A stretch of DNA of 64,000 bases from Chlorocebus sabaeus. Its lineage: Eukaryota > Chordata > Mammalia > Primates > Cercopithecidae. The notes under the pieces are model-generated. The model had not been told where the DNA came from and did not search any database. It saw nothing but the letters and a program-made list of their open reading frames with translations. Location of the stretch: NCBI RefSeq assembly GCF_047675955.1, contig NC_132912.1:83476382-83540381 (forward strand). The letters are read 5' to 3'. Position 1 is the first letter of the stretch, and each line of letters starts with the position of its first letter. This document shows, in pieces, positions 1 through 12,039 of the stretch. A program made the position numbers and the translations under genes.

Positions 1-224
1 TATCGTAATGCTGATGTGATTACCATTAATAATGTTGTGAGTGTGTGATTGCATTATGGAATATATATATATATATTCACAAATATTCATTATTTCATCT
101 ATTTGTATCTCTTTTCAAACAGATCTACATCACCCATTTAATGACTGCCTACTACTACATCATAGGCATTATACTTATCAAATTTACTATGAATTAAATT
201 TATTTAAACTTCAAAATCAATCTA

Positions 225-385
225 GAAAGTATCATCTTTATTTCCATTTTACAGATGAAGGAATTAAAGCAGAGATAGAATGACTTGTCAAATCTGACTT
301 TGCAAGTAATTAGTGGGGTCTGGTTAAATATAAGGCAGGCTAACACCAGAGACCATACTTTTCAACTCTATTCTGTCTTTTAGAA
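225..385 (-). repeat. MIR SINE fragment
   Basis: The stretch reads like the reverse complement of the MIR core: a 'tccattttacagatgaagga' block followed by a degenerate 'cttgtcaaatctgac' block. It is old and diverged. The 224 bases before it hold only a short (TA)n tract near 59-78. Assignment is by eye. Confidence 0.5.
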
Positions 386-587
386 GGTATACATGACTAT
401 AAACTGGTTCATTTACTTTTTGGGGATCAACTGCAAGATTACATCTGAAGATTGTAATAAAATCTAGTTTTATTTCTTAAAAATAGCTACTAAATGCACT
501 GATCATCAGATGCATATCATATACACATTGTTTGGTTAAAATGAAAAAACTGATGAGACAAAATCAGATACATATTAAGAAATTTTG

Positions 588-798
588 GTGGGCTTCGGTT
601 ACTCACACCTGTAATCCCTACACTTTGGGAGGCTGATGTGAGCAGATCACTTGAGTCCAGGAGTTCCATACCAGCTTGGGTAACATGGCAAAACCCCATT
701 TCTAAAAATAAATAAATAAAATATAGCCAGACATGGTGGCATGCACCCCAGGGGTGGATATTGTAGTGAACCAAGGCAACAGAGTGAGACCCTCATCT
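588..798 (+). repeat. Old Alu with internal deletion
   Basis: Alu landmarks are present in order: 'cctgtaatcc', 'cactttgggaggctga', 'gtgagcagatcacttgag', 'gccagacatggtggcatgca' and 'caacagagtgagac'. Part of the right monomer is missing between 'gcatgcacc' and the 'agtgaacc' block. The A-tail has become a GGAA microsatellite. The 3' part of this Alu also lies in the inverted repeat arm described separately. Confidence 0.85.
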
Positions 799-1255
799 AG
801 GAAGGAAAGAAAGAAAGAAGGAAGGAAGGAAGGAAGGAAGGAAGGAAGGAAGGAAGGAAGGAAGGAAGAGAGAGAGAGAGGAAGGAAGGAAGGAAGGAAG
901 GAAGGAAGGAAGGAAGGAAGGAAGGAAGGAAGGAAGGAAGAGAGAGAGAGAGGAAGGAAGGAAGGAAGGAAGGAAGGAAGGAAGGAAGGAAGGAAGGAAG
1001 GAAGGAAGGAAGGAAAGACAGAGGGAGGGAGGGAGGGAGGGAGGAGAAAAGAAATAAATTTTATAAATGTTGTAAGTGCTGTGATAAAGATATGTTAATG
1101 GCACACAAAGACGCATTATTTAATTTAGCTCTGAATTTCAGAGGGAAACTTCTGGAGGAGATAGCACTTTTGATCGACTTCATAGATAAGTAGGCCATGA
1201 AGTGAAGAAGTATAGAGGGTAAAAAGCAAGAGTGAAGGAAATGGACATGGAACTT
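718..1255. repeat. Left arm of large imperfect inverted repeat
   Basis: From 'aaaatatagccag' to about 1255 this arm matches the reverse complement of 1435-1768. The shared content is an Alu 3' end, a purine-rich tail and a non-repetitive flank. Over the flank (about 1049-1195) I count roughly 11 mismatches in about 145 aligned bases. The arms differ mainly in the purine tract, about 240 bp here and about 60 bp in the right arm. Homology becomes weak past about 1200. Confidence 0.85.
799..1045 (+). repeat. GGAA microsatellite with GA interruptions
   Basis: A long (GGAA)n tract is broken by two (GA)n runs at about 867-880 and 939-952, about 72 bp apart, and ends in GGGA repeats at about 1020-1043. 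The spacing suggests a higher-order unit of GGAA block plus GA run that was duplicated. Open frames in both directions through the tract (RKEG-type and LPSF-type repeats) are by-products of the repeat. Confidence 0.95.
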
Positions 1256-1434
1256 CATGATGTACAAGCAGCATAGTAGAAGTTTGATGCAAATAGGCGT
1301 ATACTTAAAGATGGGAAGAAAGATAAATGAACCTGAATAAATCAGGAATGACTATAAATTATATCGCATGAAATGTTCCTGTTCATCAATAATTGTGTGT
1401 TCTTTTATATCTCATCTGCTTTTCCAGGCCAAGG

Positions 1435-1768
1435 TACTTACAAGGCTATTCCTACTCCATCCCTCTCTTTTTCTGCTATAGCCATTGCTTTACTAATGGC
1501 TTCCTCATCTAAGAAGTCGATCAAAATTTCTATCTCCTCCAGAAGGTTCCCTCTGAAATTCAGAGCTAAATTAAATAATGCTACTTTGTGTGCCATTAAC
1601 GTATCTTTATCACAGCACTTACCACATTTATAAAATTTATTTCTTTTCATCTTTCTTTCTTGCTTTCTTGCTTTCTTTCCTTTCTTAGATGGGGGGTCTC
1701 ACTCTGTTGCCTTGGTTCACTGCAACATCCACTCCTAGGCGTGCATGCCACCATGCCTGGCTATATTT
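1435..1768. repeat. Right arm of large imperfect inverted repeat
   Basis: This is the reverse-complement partner of 718-1255, with a spacer of about 180 bp between the arms. It carries the unique flank, a short CTTT-rich tract (1649-1686) and the Alu 3' end in inverted orientation. The minus strand has a 70-codon frame (1438-1650) whose matching frame in the left arm stays open to a TAG at about 1192. I do not recognise that peptide. Confidence 0.85.
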
Positions 1769-3455
1769 TGGTTCTAACCTCGGAGGCCATGTGGTCCAAT
1801 TGGCATATCTAAAATAATGATAATCTATCTCACTTACATCGAACTGCGATATGATGTAAATATTAATTATGCAAAAAAGATAATATTTCAGGGACTGTAT
1901 GTTGTAGCAGGATAGCCTACCACCTGTATTGTCATGATGAATATAAATTAAGACATTACTGTATTACTTTATTCATTATCCATAAAGTATCTCTGCATCT
2001 TTATGGAAGCTGCTGTTTCCAGCTTTCTAAAGCTGTACGAAACCAGTACCATGACTTAAGTCTTCACTCCCTAGTAAATTAATGTTTAGTATTTCATTGT
2101 TCAAGTTTCCATCCTTTTAGGGCTTGTTTTCTGTTGATAAAGCATTAATGGCTTATGCGTGACCCTTCCCAAATGAGGATTTACCCAAACTTTCTGGAAA
2201 TAGCACCTATCTTAACCAAAAAGGAATGATAATATAGGTAGTGAGATGTCAGAAAGAGAAAATACTAGGATGCTGGAACAGAAGTAGGATACTAGTCATC
2301 AAACTGCATGGCTCCTAATCTGCCTACACACCTGCATGATACAGCAGATTACAAGGTCACAAGCAAGGACTGATTATATCTCCCTGGAGGAAGGAAGTAA
2401 AGGCTTCATGAAGGAGGTAATGCTTGAACTGAGTTTGAAAATAATTCTTTCCCCAAACAGACGGAGAAAGTCATTATAGACAGAAGGAACTATGATAAAG
2501 GAGAGCAGTCTGGGGAAATTGTATCAGTTCTGTATAAACAGATTAAAAGGTGACAGTGGAGCTTGAATCAGAAATATAATTGAAGAGAAAATGTGGGGCC
2601 AAGGATGATGCCATGTTATAAACATTTTTTAATAGACATTGAAGAATTCTATTTGATTTTATTTATTCTAATAAGTTGGAATAAATTATCCAACTATGTT
2701 ATGTGCACTCCCCTAGGCCTTCAGTATAAAAGACCACAATGTCTCTGCCCTTGAGAAAGCAGAAGTCTCAGCTGTTTCATAAACATATAAATGCATATGG
2801 GTTTTCTAAAATCATCCTTACATCAAGATGTAACATAAATGGCCCCACACAGTGATATAAATAATATGCATATTTTCCCCCACTCAATCTAGGCATGATG
2901 TTCATGCTCACACCTAGGCATCAATGATCCAGAGATTGGTAGGACAGCTTGTCTCCATAGGATTATCTTGAGACTTCTCTTTATCTTTTTGCTTTGCCTT
3001 CCCCTAGAGAGTTAACTCAGGTGTTAGACTTGGAATCATGGTGGAGATTTGCTTCTAGTTCTCTATTTACATTCCAGTCTGCAGGAAGTAGGAAAGAAAA
3101 GAAGGTGAGGGGCAGTAACTCCTTACATGCATATAATTTTTAATTGGTTACATCTAATTTTAGGAGACTGAAAAGGAGCCTCCAGCTAGATTTCCATTAT
3201 CACAGCTAAAAAGCAGGATTCTCTTACTGAAAGGAAGAAAATGAATAAACAAATGAGTACTGAGAAAAAAATAGCATATCCTAATACAATGAGTGGATGA
3301 AAGAAAAGGAATTGTAAAGAATATCTCACAGATTTTGATGTGGGGGTATTGAGAATGGTAGTTTTCATTCAAATACATATTATAGGGACCAACTTAGAAG
3401 GAAAACAAACTTTTTTGACACATGAAATTCAAAATTATTGTGGGATAGTCTGGAT
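1769..3455. other. Unassigned intergenic DNA
   Basis: AT-rich sequence with no convincing gene. The part at about 2380-2610 (aggaagtaaaggcttcatga and following) resembles an ancient interspersed repeat seen again near 13700-13930 and 32700-33000. I cannot name the family. Confidence 0.5.
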
Positions 3456-3897
3456 ATAGGTGTGGTCTTAGTCCACTTAGTTTTACTATCACAGATTATC
3501 TGAGGCTGCCCAATTTATAATGAAAGAGGTTTATTTCACTCATAGTTCTGCAGGCTGGGAAGTTCAAGGGCATGGCACTGGCTTCTGGTTATCCTACCGT
3601 GTGATAACATTGTATAAGGTCAAACGGGAAGTAGACACATTCCAAGGGACCAAACACCAAAGGCATCCTTGTTTTTAAATAACCAACTCTCATGGAAATT
3701 AACCCAGTCCCAAGAGAACTAGAACTCCCTCTTGCAAGAACAACATCAAGGCACCCATAAGGTAGCAGCCCCCATGAACCGAACGCCTTCTATTAGCCCC
3801 CACCTCTTAAAGGCACCTCACAACATCATTACATTGGAAATTAAATTTCCACCTGAGTTAGGGCAGAGACAAACCACAGCAAAACCATAGCTAGTGT
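3456..3897 (-). mobile_element. MaLR-like LTR, reverse orientation
   Basis: The plus strand reads like the reverse complement of a MaLR-type LTR. It starts near 'tcttagtccacttag', passes 'aatttataatgaaagagg', 'tttatttcactcatagttct', the 'cccccatgaacc' block and 'cacctcttaaaggcacctca', and ends at 'aaaccatagc'. The length of about 440 bp fits MST/MLT1-class LTRs. The subfamily is uncertain and no internal region is attached. Confidence 0.6.
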
Positions 3898-4911
3898 CAA
3901 GAAGTCAATTAAACATATTATTTTAAATGTTTTATTATTAAATTTACCTTGAGATATACATTTGGGAGTCACAAACATAGACGATATTTAATTAAGGATA
4001 CTTAATCTACTTTTGAAGTAGCTGATATCACATACAAAAAAAAAGATGTTGAAAGAGAAGAGAAAAAAATCAAGATAAGGATCCTAGTGAACACAATATA
4101 AAAAATAAATTAACATATCCATTTAAAACTGATTGCAATTTTTCCTGACATCTCCAAGATTACCATTTTTTTCTGTCATCCCTAGATATTTGCAAAATGA
4201 ACACTAGGAGAAAGCAAATCTGTATAACACTGCTCCCTTTTACTAGCAGAGACTGATGTGAAAAGAAAAAAGTAAACAAAGAAATTTTAGTATATGTGTG
4301 CTGCCAGAGATGATACCCAGAGTTAAAAGATATTAACTTAGCAGAAATATTAATTTTTTAGATATGCAAATGTAGAACTAGAACTGAGGCTTAAGATTAA
4401 ATTTGTCTTTAAAATAAAAAAGAAGAATTAAATATATGGGAGAAGAGAGCTTAAGGGAGAAAGTATTGAACAATATAGCAAAATGCTGGAACTTACGAAG
4501 AAGTGTTGGTGGAGACAAATGTCTTAAGATCATATATTGGGAAATGAAACAAGATTTTAGAACAAGGACATCCAATAATATTCTATTTTAGGCTGGCTCA
4601 TTTGTTACAATATTAAATCACTTTTGTAAGCCCTTCTACCAATTTAGTAAGGTATAGTACACATGTTTTTGATATTTGTTATGAGAGGGGTTTGCTGGTA
4701 AGATAGCATGGCTAAGAGGCTAAATTTCTTGTATAGGCTGGCACAGAGTAAAGAAAATAGAAATTAAAAAACAATGGGCCAATGTCATTGAGATTTCTCT
4801 GTAAACATTAAAGAAAATGACAGTAAGGATAAACTTCCCCAAGACTTTGCGGACATTTTAGAAACAGTGACAAATTTCAACATGTAATAATTCAACATGT
4901 CCCTCTATTTT
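3898..4911. other. Unassigned intergenic DNA
   Basis: AT-rich, no recognisable gene or clear repeat. Short open frames here have no features of a conserved protein. Confidence 0.5.
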
Positions 4912-5035
4912 ATAGTCAGGTGATTAGCAACCTTAATTATATCTGCAATGTTAGCTCTTCTTTGACATGGAACATATTCATAGGTTCTGAAGACTGGGAC
5001 GAAGACATCTTTGGGAGACAATTATTGTGCCTATT
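4912..5035 (-). mobile_element. MaLR-like LTR fragment
   Basis: The run 'ggtgattagcaaccttaatt' followed by 'catattcataggttctgaag' and 'gaagacatctttgggag' matches the reverse complement of the first part of an MLT1/MaLR-class LTR. Only this end is recognisable. Confidence 0.5.
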
Positions 5036-5984
5036 GAAGAGTCAGAAACAATATTTTATTATAGATAAGTCTTTTAACATCATTTCATAAATATTTTCTG
5101 GAATATCACATTTTCATGAGTGAGTCAGTTTGACTAATTCAATGAGTTAGTGAAATTTTTATAAAAGTGAGTGTTAATATTAAAATCATCTTAGCAATTA
5201 ACTTTTCAGTCAGCTTCTGATAAGAATTAAATGCTGAAGATCTAGATATTTTGATGGAAGTTGTCTCAAACATAAAAAGATAGCTAAGCTGTGGAAAACA
5301 GAAATGCAAAATTTTAAAATTCAGGAGTATTTCATAACCACATTTATGGCTACATGTCACCAAGTTCAGGTAACTAATTTACTCATTGGAAAAGGCATTG
5401 AAAATACCTTTAAATATTAAAAATAGCATAATGTAGCACAATTTGAAGGCAAAGTATACATTGAAATGATATTTCAAAAAACATGCTCTTAAAAATATTT
5501 TTTGAAAGTTTATGTAAAATGATGGTGATAGTTTGATGTTTTTTACCTCAGTGGAATGCATATGAAACCTAACATAGTGGATATTGGAAATGTAGTATAA
5601 GAAAACTCAACGCATGCTTATTCTAGATTTCAGATTATTGATAATCTTCACCACAAACTCTAAAGCCTCCTCTGGGCAATAAGAGAGCAAATGTATGTGA
5701 TATGAGTCTCCTTCCTTGATAATACATTGGTGCAGCTTCCACATGTAGAAATTGAGCTGAGGGGTATTCTGCCTAGTGCTGAGATAACAGATAGGGTAGT
5801 AGCAGTCATACTGGCATCTGCATAACTAACTCACTTTGTCCTCTCATAGCCAACCAAAAATATTGAATTTTCCAGCAATGAGAACTCAAAGTTTCTTTTG
5901 AATTACCTAATCCAGTGGCACAGATTCTATTAATATCATTGGAATCCCCAAAACATTTTACAGTTAGGAACTCAAAGTTAGTGT
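5036..5984. other. Unassigned intergenic DNA
   Basis: AT-rich, no supported gene. Nothing in it could be assigned to a repeat family with confidence. Confidence 0.5.
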
Positions 5985-6110
5985 GTTACCCCATTTAAGA
6001 TACAAGAAAACTAAATGCCAGAAAGATCAAGGAGGCAAAATTACTCAGACACATGAATTCACACGAGTTGGCCTAAAATCTATGTCCCTCAATATAAAGT
6101 GTACTAATAA
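5985..6110 (-). repeat. Possible MIR fragment
   Basis: A 'ccccatttaagatacaagaa' block followed by an 'aattactcagacac' block has the order of an inverted MIR or similar ancient SINE. It is highly diverged. Confidence 0.35.
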
Positions 6111-6589
6111 TGAGACCACTATCCTGATGATAAGACCAAAAACATCCATGTGAACAAAAGATGATAAAAGACTTGTAGGTAAGTTCACAGGTATATTTCC
6201 CTCTTATCTACCTCTAATTCATATTAATCTGCCAATATAGTTAAACAAACAAGGAGGGCCAACATACTAATTAAAAAACATAAAGTTAACAAAACTATAA
6301 TTCTGCATCCAGTGGAATAAACTCTTCAGTGTTTCATGCAGGATTTGTGACATGGAGATATCTAAATTCTACAAGCATGAACTCTGTTTCCAGGGTGTAC
6401 AATTTTTTATTTGACATGAGTACAGTTATCAACTGGGTCATAATTCAGAAGATCTGGGAGATATTGTCAATGGTGAGCTTGTTTCTGACTCATGGGACAT
6501 TTGATATGGAAGTATATACATCTTTGCCACAGAAAGTGGTTGCATTCAGCTCTACAGAATAATACTGTTAAAGGATTCCTTACCACACC

Positions 6590-6775
6590 TATTCCTAGTT
6601 GTGGTGGTTCACACTTACAGTCCTAGCTATCCTAACTACTTGGGAGACTGAGGTGGGAGATTCTCTTCAGCACAGGATTTCGAGGTTGCAGTAAGCTATG
6701 ACTGGGACACTGCAGTCTAGCCTGGCTAACAGAGTGAGATCCTGTATAAAAAATAAAAATAAAATTAGAAAAATA
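6590..6775 (+). repeat. Old Alu fragment or 7SL-derived monomer
   Basis: It contains 'gtggtggttcacact', 'actacttgggagactgaggt', 'gttgcagtaagctatgac', 'cactgcagtctagcctgg' and an A-rich tail near 6745-6779. Divergence fits an AluJ fragment or a free monomer (FRAM/FLAM type). Confidence 0.7.
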
Positions 6776-6779
6776 AAGG

Positions 6780-7867
6780 AAAAGGATGCCTGATGCTGAA
6801 ATAAGATAATATTCAACTGAATTTCACTATTAACACTTAAAATGAGCTCAGGCTATAAAAATAATGTCTTCTGCTTACTTTTCCAGAACTGTAGGGCACT
6901 CTGGCATTCTCACTCTAAATACAATTATAGGCATGTATTTTCAGCATTTATGTTAAAGATGATTCAAATGTCTTTTCCCAGTATCTTTAGGCAATGAAAG
7001 TGATGGCATCAGTCTGTTGTCTATTTAAGTGTTTTCTGTAAGCTCTATAACACACACAAGGTACAGATAGATTTCTTTTGTTTGGTCTAATTCTTTTTTT
7101 ATTCACTTGAGTTTATTTGTGTTAATTTTTAATATTTGTAGAAAAGGAATAACATTTGAAAACCAAGACTTATCATGAATGTTTCATTTTCCTGTAATAA
7201 GTTTTCTTAGTTACTGATTTCACATTTCTAAACAAGACAAGAGATAATTATTGTTGGTTTCATTATTGATTATTGGAACTCTGCTTAACTGCTAAAAATG
7301 GTGAGCTCCCAGTTTCTTCATTGTATAGTTACCATTTTAAATTTGTAATTAATAAGTCATCTGGGGAGAGATATTTCGTATCTACGCAAATGTACTTCAG
7401 TTCATCAAACTGTAATCCTCTAGATTTAACATTATTGATTTTTTTCATGAATCTATTTTTAATATGTTGGTAAAATAGTATTTTCCAAGTCCATTATTCC
7501 TTTTATGTTTATTAGCTGACATTCTACTATGAGTAAGAACATTCTTTTTTTTAATTAATTAATTATAGTCAGTACAAATTCATGATTGTAATTTTAACCA
7601 ATGATATTCCATCACCATTATGGATTTTGATACACAACTTTTATTAGATTTACATGGTAGAATTCCTTCCAGATTTTTCTTTCCTCTTTTTCATGTAGAT
7701 ATATAACTGCTTTACCAACCGTTTAAAATCCGGCTCCAATTGTTCTCATAAGAATTTCTCACTTGCTCAACTTTGAAATTTAAAGAAAGTAGTTTTAGAT
7801 TGGCTAACCTATACGAGCTAAAAACAATAACCATAATTCAATCACTGTGTACATTCTTTTTTTCTTT
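6780..7867. other. Unassigned intergenic DNA
   Basis: AT-rich with no supported gene. Parts of 7270-7700 loosely resemble a very old LINE 3' region, but not well enough to call. Confidence 0.4.
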
Positions 7868-7881
7868 AAATTGAGAGTATA

Positions 7882-8326
7882 CAGGTGCTGGAGAGGATGT
7901 GGAGAAATAGGAACATTTTTGCACTGTTGGTGGGATTGTAAACTAGTTCAACCATTATGGAAAACAGTATGGCTATTCCTTAAGGATCTAGAACTAGAAA
8001 TACCATATGACCCAGCCATCCCATTACTGGGTATATACCCAAAGGATTATAACTCATGCTGCTATAAAGACACATGCATACGTATGTTTATTGTGGCACT
8101 ATTCACAATAGCAAAGACTTGGAATCAACCCAAATGTCCATCAGTGACAGACTGGATTAAGAAAATGTGGCACATATACACCATGGAATACTATGCAGCC
8201 ATAAAAAAAGATGAGTTTGTGTCCTTTGTAGGGACATGGATGCAACTGGAAACCATCATTCTCAGCAAACTATCGCAAGAACAGAAAAACAAACACCGTA
8301 TGTTCTCACTCATAGGTGGGAACTGA
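7882..8326 (+). pseudogene. L1 ORF2 C-terminal remnant
   Basis: The frame encodes the C-terminal portion of L1 ORF2p, from the cysteine-rich segment to the natural stop. The CX3CX7HX4C motif is visible as CWRGC, then H, then WWDC. The family protein is an endonuclease and reverse transcriptase; those domains are missing through 5' truncation, so no activity is expected. The apparent start codon upstream lies in the flanking DNA and is chance. Confidence 0.9.
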
Positions 8327-8580
8327 ACAATGAGATCACTTGGACTTGGGAAGGGGAACATCACACACGGGGGCCTATTATAGGGAAGGGGGAGGGGGGA
8401 GGGATTGCACTGGGAGTTATACCTGATGTAAATGACTGGTTGATGGGTGCTGACGAGTTGATGGATGCAGCACACCAACATGGCACAAGTATACAAATGT
8501 AACAAACCTGCACGTTATGCACATGTACCCTAGAACTTAAAGTATAATAATAAAAAATAAAAATAAATAATTAATTTTAA
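7882..8580 (+). mobile_element. Young 5'-truncated L1 (L1PA)
   Basis: This is the 3' end of an L1: the last part of ORF2, the 3' UTR with its G-rich tract (8385-8402) and an A-rich tail. The flanks carry a candidate 14-bp TSD, 7868-7881 and 8581-8594, with 2 mismatches. The 3' UTR has the 'gagttatacctgatgtaaa' variant and a roughly 22-bp internal duplication ('tgggtgctgacgagttga'). Confidence 0.95.
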
Positions 8581-8594
8581 AAACTGAGAATATA

Positions 8595-8772
8595 TATCCA
8601 AAGTACTATATTCATAATCTTTTTTTTTTTTTTAATAAAACCAATCACTGGTAGTCAAATGTAACTTTAACACATTATGTATCACTTAACTAACTGAAGG
8701 TGACATCTGGAATAGAGATTATGAAGTAAGTAAAAGAAAAACTGTTCCAGAAAATAAGAATAAAAAGACTCA
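8595..8772. other. Short unassigned spacer
   Basis: AT-rich DNA between the L1 and the AluY, containing a T-run at about 8621-8633. No feature supported. Confidence 0.4.
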
Positions 8773-9112
8773 AACTGGGTGCTGTGACTCAGCCTGCAAT
8801 CCCAGCACTTTGGGAGGCCGAAGAGGGCGGATCACGAGGTCAGGAAATCCAGACCATCCTGGCTAACGCGGTGAAACCCCGTCTCTACTAAAAATGCAAA
8901 AAAAAAAAAAAAAAAAATTAGCCGGCCGTGGTGGTGGGCGCCTGTAGTCCCAGCTACTCGGGAGGCTGAGGCAGGAGAATGGCGTGAACCCAGGAGGCGG
9001 AGCTTGCAGTGAGCCAAGATCGCACCACTTCACTCCAAACTGGGCCACAGAGTGAGACTCTGTCTCAAAAAGATATAAAATAAAACAAAATAAAATAAAA
9101 TAAAATTAAAAT
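8773..9112 (+). mobile_element. AluY-type element, full length
   Basis: Both Alu monomers are present: 'caatcccagcactttgggag', 'ggcggatcacgaggtcagg', a long mid A-run (8899-8917), 'gaggcaggagaatggcgtga' and 'cttgcagtgagcc'. The tail is (TAAAA)n-like. The flanks share 'agactca' preceded by A-rich sequence (about 8765-8772 and 9115-9122), consistent with a TSD. Confidence 0.95.
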
Positions 9113-9122
9113 AATAAGACTC

Positions 9123-11264
9123 ATGTTCCTCGCTGATAGGAAGAAACAACTTTTGTTTTACTGGTGATTAATCTCTCTCTTCAAAGTTCAGTAGCTCCAG
9201 TGAATTGTGTTTGCACGAAAATTAAGACAGAAATCCCCTCTCTTACCCACTTGTAAAGATAAATGACAATTTTCTTGATTACATGCTTTGGAATCAATAA
9301 ACGCTAAAAATATAATTTGTCCCCACTCTTTACAGCAGGGCAACTGCGGCTACAACTCAGTGCTCTATAGCCTACCATTCGGTCCTTTTGATGCACTTGA
9401 TAGATGACTTGTTACTTTCACAAGAACTCTGGTTTTCATATTCCAAACAGAGAGTACTGTGATCTAGAAAGTCACAGAGTTTCTTAGTGTCCTATCAGTC
9501 ACAATCTGTGCTTGACAATCTTCAGACACAAACTCTCAAGTGGAAAACAGGTATCTGTCACATAATATTTTATCTCACACCCCCAGTAACTTGGAGTTTT
9601 TATGGTTGGTTATATAAATGGCATGCTGAGCTTAAGCTAATGTGTTTTCCATCACAAATGGCACAGCTGCTTTTTCCTCCTGAATTAAGCACTGAGCAGG
9701 TGGTGTTTTCTAACCATTTATGTTCATTCTGCCTGCTGTCATGAGCAAGAGAAATCATAGATGTGCTCAGCAGCTCTTGCAGTTAAATGGTCATGAATAG
9801 AACAGTGAGGGTCTGCTTTGACCGCAGAAAAATCTCATTTGAAAACCATTGCAACAAAAGTGTGTGAGGTGGGGCTGAGCTCTGTCTTCTGTCATCCAGA
9901 AGTAATTTAATGTCGTCTAGCCATCACTTGTTTTGGCTCTGGTTATTGTTGAGAATAGTGAATGGGAGCAGGAACTATCTCTTCCTTAGAAGTGATGGGA
10001 TGTTTTCTCTGGGTAAAAGAGCAAAATTTGTCATCAATAATTTATAAATAGTTTATCTTTTTTTAAAAAAAAAAAAATTCCTTAGAACAGTAAGAAAGGT
10101 CCAGAGAAATGGCCATGATACTTTCACACTCAGAATGTCAGGTAACAGTGTCTCCATTTGTAACTTGGACTTCATGCATAAAGAAAGAAAAAGATTTCTC
10201 ATCCAATCATATCAGCTAAAAAAATTGTTTCTTTATACCTTCTTTCTCATTTCAAGGGAAAAATAATAAAAACATAGATATACTCAAAGAAAAGTATTGA
10301 ATACTAGATCTTATGAGACATTTAAAAATATAATTTGGGGGACTAAAATTTCACATTGGTTTGATTTTTGACTTCTAACTTTAGGTTGATGACTATGTAT
10401 GAAGAAAAATGTAGATGAAAGCCACTGTAAATAAAATCAAGTTTGGGAAAGAAATTGATGACTGTGAAACGATCATTGCCTTTCTGATTTTCTCTACTCT
10501 TGTTTCTTATATTATGCTACACTAAATGTGTCATTTTGAATTTGTCTTGTTTCTATTAATAAAGATTTTACTGAAGGGAAATGATCATAAGTAAGACAGT
10601 GTAGGACACTGGCTGGACCAGGGAGGTGAAAACAGCATAATCAGAATAGGAATGCAATTGCAGGCCAGGAAAGAGTCAAAGATACAAACTACAGAAGTAG
10701 TACAGAAATTAAGGAAAGTATAAGTCCAAAAATGGGAAGGTGATTGGGAAAAGGTCAAAGAATGTGCTACAAGAAAGAATAGGTAAAGAACTATAGGAAG
10801 CCAGATGTCTGTGGCACTGCCTAGAGAAAGATCTAACAAAATAAAGCAAGTAGAAGGAGTGGAGAGCAGTGAACTTTTGTATTAGGTGTCATTGATTTAT
10901 TCTTTCATTTTGTAAAAGGCTATGTTATAATATTAGGTATTTCAAATTTCTAAATTTACATATTTGCAACTATGTAAAAATAAAGTTGGAATAGATATGG
11001 CAAAAGGGAGGAGGCTTTTCGGTTTCTATCTTATCTCTCCTTTTTCAGCTTATACTAGGAATCCTTACAAAGAGTTACATGTTCCTGAAGGCTACCGAGT
11101 CTTACCTACGTAATCATCCATTTCAGTATTCTTATTTAAATGCTTTTCATTGGTAGAATAATTTTATCTTACAGCCACAAGACAGAAAAGGAAATTTTTA
11201 AGAGTGAATATATGTCACATCTCTTACATAAAACAAGGCCAATTTAAGATTTTTTGGTAAGAGG
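9123..11264. other. Unassigned intergenic DNA
   Basis: About 2.1 kb with no recognised gene or confident repeat. Open frames of 84-85 codons here show no domain, signal peptide or repeat that I can recognise. An A/T homopolymer junction lies at about 10058-10077. Confidence 0.5.
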
Positions 11265-11470
11265 TCAGGCTGTGAAGTCTGTTAAGAGCTCAAAGCTGAA
11301 CCACTTAAAAGCTGGTTAATGTTAAACATATTAGGACTCAAATTTTTCATCTCTAAATATGGCCTAATAATACCATATGGTTCATAGAATTGTAAGGGAG
11401 AAATGATTTCTTAGTAGACCTCATAGTACAGTGCCTGGACCATAGTACTTTTCTAGCACGATTTAGGTAT
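11265..11470 (+). repeat. MIR SINE
   Basis: MIR order is visible on the plus strand: a 'gaaccacttaaaagctggtt' block, 'tttttcatctctaaatatgg', 'cctaataataccatatgg', and an 'acagtgcctggaccatagta' end. Diverged, as expected for an ancient SINE. Confidence 0.7.
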
Positions 11471-12039
11471 ATAATAATGTATTTATCGTTACATTATTTT
11501 GAATCCTGGAAACTGAAGGACTTTTAGGAAATTTACATATTATTAGCAAAAGAAATTGAAGTGGTTTGAGAAGTGTTTTTATACTTTAAACTGGTGTTAT
11601 CCTTTTTAGTGAATATCCTTTTGAGTTAAAATAATACAATGAGCCGACACCAATTTATATATTTTATTTGTATATTGTGCATTGCACTAATTGTACCACT
11701 ATACTATTGTACCATTGCACTAAAATATCTTTATATATTAACAATACAGATATAAATTAAGAAGGATGAGATACATATAGTTACAGGCAAGCACTTATGA
11801 ATAAAATTAATGTGGAGGTATTTTTTCATAAAGCAAATTTATCACCGTAACACTTTATGAGACTCAGAGTCTAATTAGTCCTCTTGATTCCCTAAGCACT
11901 GTTGTGACTAAAGGAGGTATAGCAAAGGCATATTGAGTGAACCGTTATTGAGCACACTTGACTTGGGGAATTTAGAGACCTTAGGAAGAGAACAGAAATA
12001 TGTCCATGAATGTAGCTTTGGAAATTTTACTTCTAAACT
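11471..12039. other. Unassigned intergenic DNA
   Basis: AT-rich. A small local repetition of 'attgtaccactatac' type sequence lies near 11690-11720. No gene supported. Confidence 0.4.

Noticed and set aside
799..1014. CRISPR-like array
   Set aside because: It is a simple tetranucleotide repeat without spacers, in primate DNA.
733..1116. Two opposite frames of 107-121 codons (RKEG repeats and LPSF repeats)
   Set aside because: They are produced by the GGAA microsatellite, whose 4-base period keeps every frame open. No coding evidence.
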